Below, in pieces: positions 1-7,180 of a DNA stretch of 7,320 nt. Location: contig JANRKT010000337.1 of the NCBI GenBank assembly GCA_033763355.1, positions 1-7,320 of the forward strand, written 5' to 3'. The position numbers and the translations under genes were made by a program. Every line of letters starts with the position of its first letter. Position 1 is the stretch's first letter. The DNA is from JANRKT01 sp033763355. GTDB taxonomy: Bacteria > Bacteroidota > Bacteroidia > Chitinophagales > Chitinophagaceae. The notes under the pieces are model-generated. The model was not told the DNA's origin. It saw only the letters and a program-made list of their open reading frames with translations, and ran no database searches.

Positions 1-2808
1 AAGAGCACCAAAACAGACGCCAATGGAAACTTTACGATTGCAGTGCCGGATGAAAATGCTGTTTTAGTTATCAGTTATATTGGTTTTGTAAGCCAGGAAG
101 TGGCCGTTAAAGGCAAAACGAGCATAGATGTTGCCCTGCAGCATGGCTCAACTGACCTGGCCAGCGTGGTGGTAATGGGTTACGGCACGCAAAACAAAAA
201 AGATGTTACAGGCGCAGTTAAATCTGTAAAGAGCGAAGCGTTCAACCGCGGCATCATTAACTCACCTGAACAATTGCTGCAGGGTAAAGTAGCAGGCGTT
301 AATGTTACTTCAGCAAGCGGCGAACCCGGCGGCATAACAGGTATCACAGTCCGCGGTCCCGGTGGTGTAAGAACAGGAAGCACCCCATTGTTTGTTGTGG
401 ACGGGCTTGCACTTGATAACTCCGGCACAGGCGGCGGTAACCCGCTGAACTTTCTGAACCCGCAGGATATTGAAGCGATTGATGTGCTTAAAGACGCGTC
501 TGCAACTGCCATCTACGGTTCAAGGGGCGCCAATGGCGTAATACTTATTACTACACGCAAGGGAAAATCAGGCACATCAAACTTTTCGTTCAGCACCAGC
601 CTTGGTTTTTCAAAGCTGGCCAATTCCATTGATGTTTTTGAAGCTGCTGAATACAAAGCACAGGTGGTCAAACTCGGCGGCACACTCTCGGATAAAGGCG
701 CAACTACCGACTGGCAGAAAGAAATTACAAGAACTGCATTTACACAAAACCACAACCTGTCATTCAGCGGGGGCAACAAAGGCCTTACCTATTATGCCTC
801 TTTTAACATGCAGAAGCAGGAAGGCATTATTAAAAACAATGACCTTGACAGGTACACGGGCAGGTTTAATGTAACGCAAAAATTTCTTGATGACCGACTT
901 ACCATAGAAGCCAACCTGAATGCTACCGGCACCAAAAATATCAGGCCATCCATTTCAGGCCTTATCGGAGATGCCATTTCAAACAACCCTACTTATCCCG
1001 CATACGATGCAAACGGAAGCCCTGCTCAATACCAGGATATCAATAACCCGCTGGTAAGCTTAAGGCTCGAAAAGGATATTACCAAAATCAACCGGGTTAT
1101 CGGCAATATTACCCCATCATTAAAGATCATCAGGGGGCTTGTTTACAAACTCAATTTCGGTATTGACCATTCAACCGGAACAAGGGACATCCAGTCATTA
1201 GCCAATGCAGTGCCGCAACGCGATGGCCGGTTAGAAACTTATTATACAACCAACCGGAATACCTTACTGGAAAATTACCTTACTTATAATTTCAGGTTCA
1301 ATGACCATATCTTTTCAACCCTTGCTGGGCACTCATACCAGGAAATATACCTGCAGGGAAGAAACTACAGCATAAACCGTTTCCCGATAGGACCGGTAGA
1401 ACCGCAATATAACCCGGGCCTCGGACAAGAACTGACACTGGCCAATAACCGTCCAGGCGGATATGCACTTATCAATGAACTGCAGTCATTTTTCGGGAGG
1501 ATCAATTATGCTTACCTGAACAAATACCTGCTTACTGTAAATGTAAGGGCGGATGGTTCATCAAAGTTTGGCGAAAATAATAAGTATGGTATCTTTCCCT
1601 CATTCTCTGCAGGCTGGAAGATCTCTGAAGAAAATTTCATGGGTTCTTCTATATTCAGCAACCTAAAGTTAAGGGCGGGATGGGGGCAAACAGGCAACCA
1701 GGAAATTCCCTCCAAGATCACACAGGCATTATATACTTCTTCCGTATCTGCAACCACCAGCTATCCTTTATCAGGAACCGGGCCTTATGCTGCCGGTACA
1801 ACATTTTCCCGTTTAGCCAATCCCGATATACAATGGGAAGTATCCAACCAGTTCAACATCGGGTTTGATTTTGCCGTATTGAACGGCAAGCTGTCCGGTT
1901 CAGCAGACTATTTTCATAAAGTCTCAGACAATATTCTGCTTGAAGTAATTCCCGCCGACCCGGTGCAGCCTGCAGGCACTGTGTGGACAAACGTAAAAGA
2001 CATGACCATTACCAACAGCGGTGTTGAAATAGACCTTGATTTTAAAAATAAAACCAAACGTGGCTTGCTGTATGGCGTGGGCGGCAATATGACCATTATG
2101 AATAACAAGGTGGAGAACTCACCTTATACTGTTATTCCTTCGGGCTCTGCCTCCGGCTCAGGCCTTACATCTGCTACCATAAATGGATACATCAACGGCG
2201 AGCCCATTGGTACATTTTATCTTAAAGAGTTTACGGGTTTTGATGCCAACGGGCTGAGTACTTACCGTGACACCGATGGCGACGGCATTATTTCTGATAA
2301 AGACAGGATTGCTGCAGGAACAGCGCTGCCTAAAGTGATGTATAATTTTTTCGGTACACTCGGCTACAAAGGGTTTGACCTCGTTATAAATTTTAACGGT
2401 GTTTCAGGAAATAAAATTTATGACAACACCGCCAATGCAAATTTTTACAAACTGCGCCTGTCAAAAGGCATCAACACAACCAGGGAAGCTATTGAATTTC
2501 CACAGGAATCTGTGAACAATGCAGCGCCTGTAAGCACCCGTTACCTGAAAAACGGTTCGTACCTGAGGTTAAATAACATGGCCCTCAGTTATTCTTTCGA
2601 TACCCGTAAACTTGGTATCAGCAAATGGGCATCTGCACTCAGGGTATCATTAACAGGGCAAAATCTTTTACTTGTTACAGACTATGATGGTTACGATCCG
2701 GAAGTAAATACGGACAGAACGATAAACGGGATATCATCTTATGGTATTGACTACCTGAGTTATCCCAAAGCCCGTTCGTTTATTTTCGGATTAATGGTTT
2801 CATTCTGA
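1..2808 (+). CDS. SusC/RagA-family TonB-dependent outer-membrane transporter, 5'-truncated by window edge
   Basis: Outer-membrane beta-barrel that, in this family, imports a ligand handed over by its SusD partner, powered by TonB/ExbBD. The frame is open from base 1, so the GTG at 43 is an internal valine and the true start lies upstream. Of 935 visible residues, about 1-48 are the end of a carboxypeptidase-regulatory-like domain (DANGNFTI, then VLVISYIGF). A TonB-box-like stretch, VVVMGYGTQ, lies at about 56-64. The plug domain follows to about 190, with LLQGKVAGVNV, PLFVVDG, IEAIDVLKDASATAIYGSRG and GVILITTRKG, all hallmarks of SusC. The rest is barrel, ending SYPKARSFIFGLMVSF with the terminal Phe typical of outer-membrane barrels. 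An EF-hand-like loop (DTDGDGIISDKD, 757-768) sits late in the barrel region. The signal peptide and roughly 60-100 residues are missing (estimate from family length of about 1000). It is followed 13 bp later by susD, so the two are almost surely one transcript. The substrate is not identifiable. Confidence 0.97.
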   Translation, partial: KSTKTDANGNFTIAVPDENAVLVISYIGFVSQEVAVKGKTSIDVALQHGSTDLASVVVMGYGTQNKKDVTGAVKSVKSEAFNRGIINSPEQLLQGKVAGVNVTSASGEPGGITGITVRGPGGVRTGSTPLFVVDGLALDNSGTGGGNPLNFLNPQDIEAIDVLKDASATAIYGSRGANGVILITTRKGKSGTSNFSFSTSLGFSKLANSIDVFEAAEYKAQVVKLGGTLSDKGATTDWQKEITRTAFTQNHNLSFSGGNKGLTYYASFNMQKQEGIIKNNDLDRYTGRFNVTQKFLDDRLTIEANLNATGTKNIRPSISGLIGDAISNNPTYPAYDANGSPAQYQDINNPLVSLRLEKDITKINRVIGNITPSLKIIRGLVYKLNFGIDHSTGTRDIQSLANAVPQRDGRLETYYTTNRNTLLENYLTYNFRFNDHIFSTLAGHSYQEIYLQGRNYSINRFPIGPVEPQYNPGLGQELTLANNRPGGYALINELQSFFGRINYAYLNKYLLTVNVRADGSSKFGENNKYGIFPSFSAGWKISEENFMGSSIFSNLKLRAGWGQTGNQEIPSKITQALYTSSVSATTSYPLSGTGPYAAGTTFSRLANPDIQWEVSNQFNIGFDFAVLNGKLSGSADYFHKVSDNILLEVIPADPVQPAGTVWTNVKDMTITNSGVEIDLDFKNKTKRGLLYGVGGNMTIMNNKVENSPYTVIPSGSASGSGLTSATINGYINGEPIGTFYLKEFTGFDANGLSTYRDTDGDGIISDKDRIAAGTALPKVMYNFFGTLGYKGFDLVINFNGVSGNKIYDNTANANFYKLRLSKGINTTREAIEFPQESVNNAAPVSTRYLKNGSYLRLNNMALSYSFDTRKLGISKWASALRVSLTGQNLLLVTDYDGYDPEVNTDRTINGISSYGIDYLSYPKARSFIFGLMVSF

Positions 2809-2821
2809 TAAATCAAAACAT

Positions 2822-4516
2822 ATGACAAAGAACACACTTAAAAAAATATTGCTGTTGCTGCTGGTTTCTGCAACCGGGTTCAACTGTACAAAGCTGGATG
2901 AAAAGATACTGGACGAATCTTCAGTAACCGGGCAAACAGATAAACAAATTGCAGACGGGCTGATAACGCCTGCATACGCTTTGCTGCCCAATATTTACCT
3001 GCACACCAATTTTTTTGCATTGCAGGAAATTTCTACTGATGAAGCGATACTTCCTTACCGCGGCGGTACAGACTGGGGTGATAACGGCATCTACATTTCA
3101 TTGCACAGGCATGAAACAACAAGCACCGATCCCAATGTAAGAAACACATGGAACCTGATTGTACAGAGCATTTCAAGGTGCCTTATTGCCATTGACAACC
3201 TCCCTTCTAATAAAGATGCCAATGCAAAAGTTTACCTGGCCGAAGCAAGGGCATTGCGTGCCTTTTACAACCTGCTGGCCCTTGACCTTTTTGGTATTGC
3301 ATTCGTAAAGGAAAAGCCTGATGATATTTCCACCATCATCAGGGGACAGGAAGCGGTTGACTACATTGCAGCGGAATTAACAGCCGCAGAACCTAATCTT
3401 CAAGCCAACAGCGGGCCCGGAAGGATTTCCAAAGCAGGCGCATGGGGACTGCTTGCAAAACTGCACCTGAATGCCGCTGTGTACAGGGACAGGTATGCAA
3501 GCAACTTTACTTTTAAAACTGAGGACCTGGATAAAGTGATTGACTATACTTCAAGGATCATCAGCTCAGGACAATATGCTTTATCACCTGATTATTTTGC
3601 CATTTTCGGCAACGATAACCACGCCAATAAAGAACTGATATTTGCAGTTGATCAGCGGGCTGATCTCAACGGACATAACAGGCTGGCCTATTTTTCACTT
3701 TCAGGCGACCAGTTTCCTTTGCCTGACTTTCCTGCTGCAAACGGAACAGACGGGCCGGGAATAACACCTGATTTCTACCGTACATGGACAGACGCTTACG
3801 GAGCAACTGACCCTGCTGCAGCCGACCCCAGGTTTTATAAGCAAAACCTCTCCATTTACACCAATCCCAATGACACCTGTGTGGCCGGTGCTGATTTCAA
3901 TATCAACAGGGGCATCCTCCGCGGGCAACAATACGGGCTCATCAGAAAAAACGGCGTGTTCCTGAAATGCCCCGACGGCAAATTTAAAGTGGGCAAACTT
4001 TATAACGATACCCGCAGCAGGCCCACGCTGGAAGTAAACTTTACTGAATTAATAAATTATACAACTGCAGGCAGCGATTACAATACTGGTTACAGGGTTG
4101 AGAAATATGAATTCAGCAGAAAATCAGCAAGCGGCAGGAATTTTGGCGAAGCCGATATTTCCATTGTGCGCCTTGCAGATGTTTACCTGATGCGTGCCGA
4201 AGCAAAACTGCGCAAGAATGATGCAACCGGCGCATTAACTGATGTAAATGCCATCCGTTCAGCACGTACTTCTTCCGCATTGCAGGCGCCGCCTTTAACA
4301 TCAATAACATTGGATCTTTTATTCAGGGAACGCGGTTTTGAATTGTACTGGGAAATGCACAGGAGAACAGATATGGTACGCTTTCTGAAATATGAAGGCG
4401 CATGGACAGAAAAAACCAATACAGATAAAAACAAAAGGATTTTCCCCATTCCCCAAACCGCAATTGACGGTTCATCTAACCTGCCGGGGTATTTGGTACA
4501 AAACCAGGGATACTGA
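2822..4516 (+). CDS. SusD/RagB-family nutrient-binding outer-membrane lipoprotein
   Basis: Surface lipoprotein that caps the SusC barrel and binds the substrate. The 564 aa are normal for the family. The N-terminus (MTKNTLKK, then a leucine-rich core at 9-15) is a lipoprotein signal peptide with the likely lipidated Cys at 22. The following TKLDE is the usual start of mature SusD proteins, although the lipobox GFNC is atypical at -1 (Asn). The SusD-like N-terminal domain shows YLAEARALRAFYNLLALDLFG (138-158) and WGLLAKLHLNAAVY (208-221), both TPR-like helices. The C-terminal SusD_RagB domain shows ISIVRLADVYLMRAEA (446-461), ALTDVNAIRSAR (471-482) and the signature RERGFELYWEMHRRTDMVRF (502-521), then FPIPQTAID. 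The ATG at 2822 is chosen because it gives a complete signal peptide and lies 13 bp after the susC stop. No Shine-Dalgarno is seen, as is usual in Bacteroidota. The gene is followed by a strong intrinsic terminator, so the susCD unit ends here with no co-transcribed enzyme. Confidence 0.97.
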   Translation: MTKNTLKKILLLLLVSATGFNCTKLDEKILDESSVTGQTDKQIADGLITPAYALLPNIYLHTNFFALQEISTDEAILPYRGGTDWGDNGIYISLHRHETTSTDPNVRNTWNLIVQSISRCLIAIDNLPSNKDANAKVYLAEARALRAFYNLLALDLFGIAFVKEKPDDISTIIRGQEAVDYIAAELTAAEPNLQANSGPGRISKAGAWGLLAKLHLNAAVYRDRYASNFTFKTEDLDKVIDYTSRIISSGQYALSPDYFAIFGNDNHANKELIFAVDQRADLNGHNRLAYFSLSGDQFPLPDFPAANGTDGPGITPDFYRTWTDAYGATDPAAADPRFYKQNLSIYTNPNDTCVAGADFNINRGILRGQQYGLIRKNGVFLKCPDGKFKVGKLYNDTRSRPTLEVNFTELINYTTAGSDYNTGYRVEKYEFSRKSASGRNFGEADISIVRLADVYLMRAEAKLRKNDATGALTDVNAIRSARTSSALQAPPLTSITLDLLFRERGFELYWEMHRRTDMVRFLKYEGAWTEKTNTDKNKRIFPIPQTAIDGSSNLPGYLVQNQGY

Positions 4517-4545
4517 TATAGTTAAACGGCAATGTTTGTTTTATA

Positions 4546-4579
4546 AAAACCCGTTCCTTATACCGGAGCGGGTTTTTTT
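4546..4579 (+). terminator. Rho-independent terminator after susD
   Basis: The 12-bp stem is AAAACCCGTTCC (4546-4557) with GGAGCGGGTTTT (4565-4576), containing one G-T wobble. The loop is 7 nt (TTATACC) and a run of seven T starts at 4573. It begins 30 bp after the susD stop and separates the transporter pair from the ligase gene. Because the A and T tracts flank the GC-rich stem on both sides, it could also work in the minus direction, but no minus-strand gene needs it. Confidence 0.9.
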
Positions 4580-4667
4580 ATATTGAAAACTCCGGGGCTT
4601 TAAGTTTTAGCCCGCATTAAAAAAATAAACCCGTAACTTTTATACACGCAAATTTTATTTTCTCCTT
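4577..4667 (+). promoter_or_regulatory. Leader/promoter region of the phenylacetate-CoA ligase gene (weak boxes)
   Basis: This AT-rich 91-bp stretch between the terminator and the ligase ATG must hold that gene's promoter if the terminator is efficient. Two near-matches to the Bacteroidota -7 consensus TAnnTTTG are visible, TAAGTTTT at 4601-4608 and TAACTTTT at 4634-4641, both with T for the final G. Neither has a convincing TTTG at the right distance upstream; a TTG at 4583-4585 is 15 nt before the first box. No Shine-Dalgarno precedes the ATG, and the bases just upstream read TTTTCTCCTT. The assignment rests on gene layout more than on the boxes themselves. Confidence 0.25.
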
Positions 4668-6002
4668 ATGATTTACAACCAAGAAATTGAAACAATGCCG
4701 CTTTCAAAACTCAGAAAGCTCCAATCGGAAAGATTTGTAAAGCTGGTTCATTACATGCACCGCAACCAGCCTTTTTATAAAAAAGCCTGGGATGAAAAAG
4801 GTATTGACATCAGTAAAATAAAAAGTATTGAAGACATTGTTCAGTTTCCGTTTACACACAAAGATGACCTTCGCAACAATTATCCGTTTGGTTTATTTGC
4901 CACGCAGCAGGATCTGGTCAGCAGGATACACTGCAGTTCCGGTTCTACAGGCAAGCCCACCGTTGTGGGCTATACAAAAAATGATCTTGCTGTTTTTTCC
5001 GAAGTGGTGGCACGTTCACTCTGCTGTGCAGGCGCAGTTCCCGGTATGAAACTGCACAACGCTTATGGCTACGGGCTTTTTACCGGCGGCCTCGGGCTGC
5101 ATTATGGTGCGGAATTATTAAACATGGCGGTTATCCCTGTTTCGGGCGGAATGACGGAAAGACAAATTATGCTGCTGCAGGATTTTAAATCAGAAATGAT
5201 TTCCTGCACACCTTCTTATGCATTGGTGCTTGCTGATGAGATAAGAAAAAAAGATCCCGGATTAAAAACAATCAGTCTTAAGTATGCTGTATTGGGCGCC
5301 GAACCGTGGACGGAAGCCATCCGCATGGAAGTGGAAGAAAAATTAAATGTCAGCGCCACCAATATTTATGGGTTGAGTGAAATTACCGGTCCCGGTGTTT
5401 CGCAGGAAGACCATGAAGAAAAGAATGGCAGCCACATCTGGGAAGATCATTTTTACCCGGAAGTAACAGACCCCATTACAAATGAACCATTGCCGGAAGG
5501 AAAAGAAGGCATCCTTGTTTTTACCACACTTACCAAAGAAGCCATGCCGCTGATGCGCTACGTTACCAATGACATCTGCAGCATATTTTACGACAAACCA
5601 TCCAAACGCACACATATTAAAATGAGCGGCATAAAAGGCCGGCATGATGACATGCTTATTATAAGGGGCGTTAACCTGTTTCATACCCAGGTAGAAGCAT
5701 TGCTGCAATACCATCCTGAGCTCTCAGGCAATTACCAGCTTATAGTAGAAAAAGAGAACAAGCTTGACAAAGTAACCGTAGCCATAGAGCTGCATGAAAA
5801 AATTTACCATGAACTGGGCCATTCAATTGAAAGCATACAGGACAGCGCTGATTACCTTAAACTAATAAAAGGAAAACTCCTGCAAAGGATAAAAGACAAT
5901 ACCGGACTTTCCATGACAGTAGCCCTCAAGGATTTTAACAGTTTGCCAAGAAGCGAAGGCGGCAAACTGAAACGTATTGTTGATAAGAGAACTTCCGCCT
6001 GA
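4668..6002 (+). CDS. paaK: Phenylacetate-CoA ligase (PaaK-type adenylate-forming enzyme)
   Basis: A cytoplasmic member of the ANL superfamily. The PaaK reaction is phenylacetate + ATP + CoA to phenylacetyl-CoA + AMP + PPi, the entry step of aerobic phenylacetate breakdown. Its 444 aa match the short PaaK family (about 430-440) rather than acyl-CoA synthetases of 500 or more. Motifs in order: the ATP-binding P-loop SSGSTGKPTVVGYT (90-103); AYGYGLFTGGLGLHYGAE (132-149), typical of PaaK; the adenine-site motif YGLSEITGPG (234-243); RYVTNDI (297-303) with the ribose-binding Asp at 302; the hinge GIKGRHDDMLIIRGVN (321-336); and a C-terminal PRSEGGKLKRIVDKR (427-441) with the likely catalytic Lys433. 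The motifs needed for catalysis all appear present. The ATG at 4668 gives the usual PaaK N-terminus. No other paa gene is in the window, so its role could be another aryl acid or a biosynthetic branch; the family assignment is firm, the exact acid is not. Confidence 0.92.
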   Translation: MIYNQEIETMPLSKLRKLQSERFVKLVHYMHRNQPFYKKAWDEKGIDISKIKSIEDIVQFPFTHKDDLRNNYPFGLFATQQDLVSRIHCSSGSTGKPTVVGYTKNDLAVFSEVVARSLCCAGAVPGMKLHNAYGYGLFTGGLGLHYGAELLNMAVIPVSGGMTERQIMLLQDFKSEMISCTPSYALVLADEIRKKDPGLKTISLKYAVLGAEPWTEAIRMEVEEKLNVSATNIYGLSEITGPGVSQEDHEEKNGSHIWEDHFYPEVTDPITNEPLPEGKEGILVFTTLTKEAMPLMRYVTNDICSIFYDKPSKRTHIKMSGIKGRHDDMLIIRGVNLFHTQVEALLQYHPELSGNYQLIVEKENKLDKVTVAIELHEKIYHELGHSIESIQDSADYLKLIKGKLLQRIKDNTGLSMTVALKDFNSLPRSEGGKLKRIVDKRTSA

Positions 6003-6097
6003 ACTTTTTTATAGTCTGCTTGCGGGCCTGTCTTTTTCATTTACTATGCTGCCTCTGCCGGGGTTGTGTCTCATGAACCATCCAAACCACCCCCTGA
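6003..6097. other. Intergenic gap between two convergent genes
   Basis: These 95 bp lie between the stop of the ligase gene (+) and the stop of the membrane-protein gene (-). A T-run (6005-6010) directly follows the ligase stop, and another (6032-6036) occurs further on, but I found no stable GC-rich hairpin in front of either. Any shared bidirectional terminator is therefore unproven. No gene is supported here. Confidence 0.5.
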
Positions 6098-6865
6098 TCA
6101 ATCTCCACCACCACCACAACCACTGCAACCACTCCCACCTGAACATCCACTGCCACAACCGCTGTCTCCATGCTTACCAGCGGCACATCCGCTACCGCAA
6201 CCAGAGCCTCCAGAAGAACAACCGCTGTTTTTATCCTTATTTTTTGGGTTGTTTTTAAAAACAGTATAGATAAGAATAATGGCCAACAAAACTCCAAACA
6301 GAAATATTCCTTTGCTGGCATGTATGAAGAGTAATGCAAATAAACAGATACCAACCAGCAACAATGTTCTTTTATAAAAAGCTGATGGCTTTTTTACCAG
6401 CCAATACTCACTCAGATTCACCCTTTGAAAATTTATATCTGAAAACCGCTTTTGATGATGGTGCCAGATATCTGCCGGCGGATCGGCATTGAACTTTTGT
6501 TTATATAATTCAAATGAAGACGTGTAATAGTTATTAAACTTTTGCTCTTCCTGTTGCCCTCCTTTTGTGGGATTATGATGTATCTCTTTCTCCAATGTGT
6601 TTTTACAGAGGTCAATCCAATACGACCTGGTAAATGTAAGGTGCAGGTGCCATGCCTGATCAACAGGATCAGAAGGTGTAATACCTGTTTCACTTATGCA
6701 GCATAAAAAAATAAATTTTTTATACTCCTCAATTACCTGCCGGGTGTATTCTGCAGACCAGCCGTTTTCTCTTGCCAGTCTTTGCTCAAAGCTGAAATCA
6801 ATACCAGGTTCATTAAATTCAAACAGTTTGATCTTTTGCCATAATACAGTTTCAACCGGGCTCAT
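6098..6865 (-). CDS. Glycine-rich-domain-containing (DUF1399/GRDP-like) membrane protein with Cys/Gly/Ser-repeat tail
   Basis: A 255-aa protein of unknown function. Residues about 1-150 form a soluble helical region resembling the bacterial 'glycine-rich domain-containing protein' family, with RQVIEEYKKFIFLCCIS (42-58), the hallmark VDQAWHLHLTFTRSYW (68-83), EIHHNPTKGG (94-103) and the family-style YKQKFNADPPADIW (121-134). Two closely spaced hydrophobic segments (about 167-184 and 186-203) suggest a membrane hairpin, which would put both ends on the same side. After a short KNNPKNKDK linker comes a low-complexity tail (214-255) of Gly, Ser and seven Cys (216, 223, 227, 237, 241, 247, 250). 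His pairs/triplets (73/75, 96/97, 135-137) plus the tail could bind metal, but that is inference. The ATG at 6865 is preceded by a good Bacteroidota promoter and fits the domain start. It is transcribed alone and convergent with the ligase gene. The family assignment is from motif memory; TIGR04222-type membrane proteins share the Gly/Cys tail style and are the main alternative. Confidence 0.82.
   Translation of the reverse strand: MSPVETVLWQKIKLFEFNEPGIDFSFEQRLARENGWSAEYTRQVIEEYKKFIFLCCISETGITPSDPVDQAWHLHLTFTRSYWIDLCKNTLEKEIHHNPTKGGQQEEQKFNNYYTSSFELYKQKFNADPPADIWHHHQKRFSDINFQRVNLSEYWLVKKPSAFYKRTLLLVGICLFALLFIHASKGIFLFGVLLAIILIYTVFKNNPKNKDKNSGCSSGGSGCGSGCAAGKHGDSGCGSGCSGGSGCSGCGGGGD
6101..6226 (-). 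repeat. Degenerate coding repeat of Ser-Gly-Cys / Gly-Ser-Gly-Cys units
   Basis: The last 42 codons of the membrane-protein gene are built from SGC and GSGC units. The heptad SGCGSGC occurs twice (residues 221-227 and 235-241), separated by AAGKHGD, and the tail ends in four Gly and one Asp. The codons vary between copies (tgt/tgc, ggt/gga/ggc, agc/agt/tca), so the repeat is kept at the protein level and is not a fresh DNA duplication. On the plus strand it appears as a CCA/CAACC-rich stretch that yields Pro- or His-rich shadow frames. Confidence 0.7.
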
Positions 6866-6882
6866 ATTTTTTTTGATTCAGG

Positions 6883-6917
6883 CAAATATAATTGAATAGA
6901 CTTACTGAACGTACAAG
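6883..6917 (-). promoter_or_regulatory. Bacteroidota-type sigma promoter for the membrane-protein gene
   Basis: Read on the minus strand, TATATTTG (6890 to 6883) is an exact match to the -7 consensus TAnnTTTG. A CTTG (6917 to 6914), close to the -33 TTTG, lies 23 nt upstream, at the long end of accepted spacing. The -7 box ends 17 nt before the ATG at 6865, so the predicted untranslated leader is only about 10 nt, with no room for a riboswitch or leader peptide. Confidence 0.6.
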
Positions 6918-7051
6918 TGCGACCCGCTTTGCCGGAGGACAGGCGCAACAAACACGTAATAGCAGTAATGCTGCCCGGCTCCAAAATTACCCTACTTTTC
7001 ACTGCCATAAAAAAGTAACAGTAAAGAAATACCTGTACAAAAACCAACCTC
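6918..7051. other. Non-coding stretch upstream of the membrane-protein gene
   Basis: This stretch lies between the promoter and the end of the sialidase remnant. I find no frame with protein-like composition. It contains a GC-richer block (about 6918-6983, with GACCCGCTTTGCCGGAGGAC and GTAATGCTGCCCGGCTCC) that differs from the AT-rich surroundings, and a weak AT hairpin (ACTTTT 6994-6999 with AAAAGT 7011-7016). The block may be part of a dispersed intergenic repeat, but only one copy is visible. Confidence 0.4.
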
Positions 7052-7180
7052 TTACCCCGCAAACTGCACCGAGTGTATCATTGGCAGGTAATTGTTCAGC
7101 GCCTGCCAGCTCTCTCCCCTGTCTGGCGAGAAAAACAAATTGCCTGTGGTGGTGCCGAAAGCTACTGCTTCGCCTGAGCA
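7052..7180 (-). pseudogene. 3' remnant of a BNR/WD40-like (sialidase-type) repeat protein gene
   Basis: On the minus strand, in the frame ending with TAA at 7054-7052, the sequence reads GEAVAFGTTTGNLFFSPDRG, then ESWQALNNYLPMIHSVQFAG and stop. This is the characteristic last blade of bacterial WD40/YVTN/BNR-repeat 'exo-alpha-sialidase-like' proteins: xxFGTTTGNLxxSxDxGxSWxxLxxxLPxIxSVxFA. It contains an Asp-box-like S-x-D-x-G-x-x-W (SPDRGESW). Only about 40 codons remain. The same frame meets a TGA at 7195-7193, and the DNA before about 7180 belongs to an unrelated ORF6N gene in another frame. With no start and over 300 residues absent, this is a dead gene end. The family call rests on one blade and is fairly strong; the original substrate cannot be told. 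Confidence 0.75.

Noticed and set aside
43..45. GTG as the start codon of the SusC gene
   Set aside because: The 14 codons before it are open in the same frame and read STKTDANGNFTIA, a normal part of the carboxypeptidase-regulatory-like domain. The gene simply starts outside the window.
180..779. Two minus-strand open frames within the SusC plug region
   Set aside because: Both are complementary to strongly conserved plug-domain coding sequence and have no family resemblance.
4590..4615. Second hairpin (GGGCT...AGCCC) after the susD terminator
   Set aside because: Only about 5 bp of stem, followed by an A-rich rather than a T-rich tract, so not convincing as a terminator or riboswitch.
5343..5714. 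123-codon minus-strand open frame inside the ligase gene
   Set aside because: It lies wholly antisense to conserved ligase motifs, with no recognisable domain and no promoter-like sequence noted.
5977..6269. Overlapping plus-strand His-rich and Pro-rich frames
   Set aside because: They are antisense shadows of the Gly/Ser/Cys repeat tail: ccacca-type DNA gives His or Pro runs. They have no domain, and the minus-strand gene has a good promoter and recognised motifs.
6994..7016. AT hairpin as a terminator for the sialidase remnant
   Set aside because: The stem is six AT-dominated pairs with an 11-nt loop and no GC core, within chance expectation.
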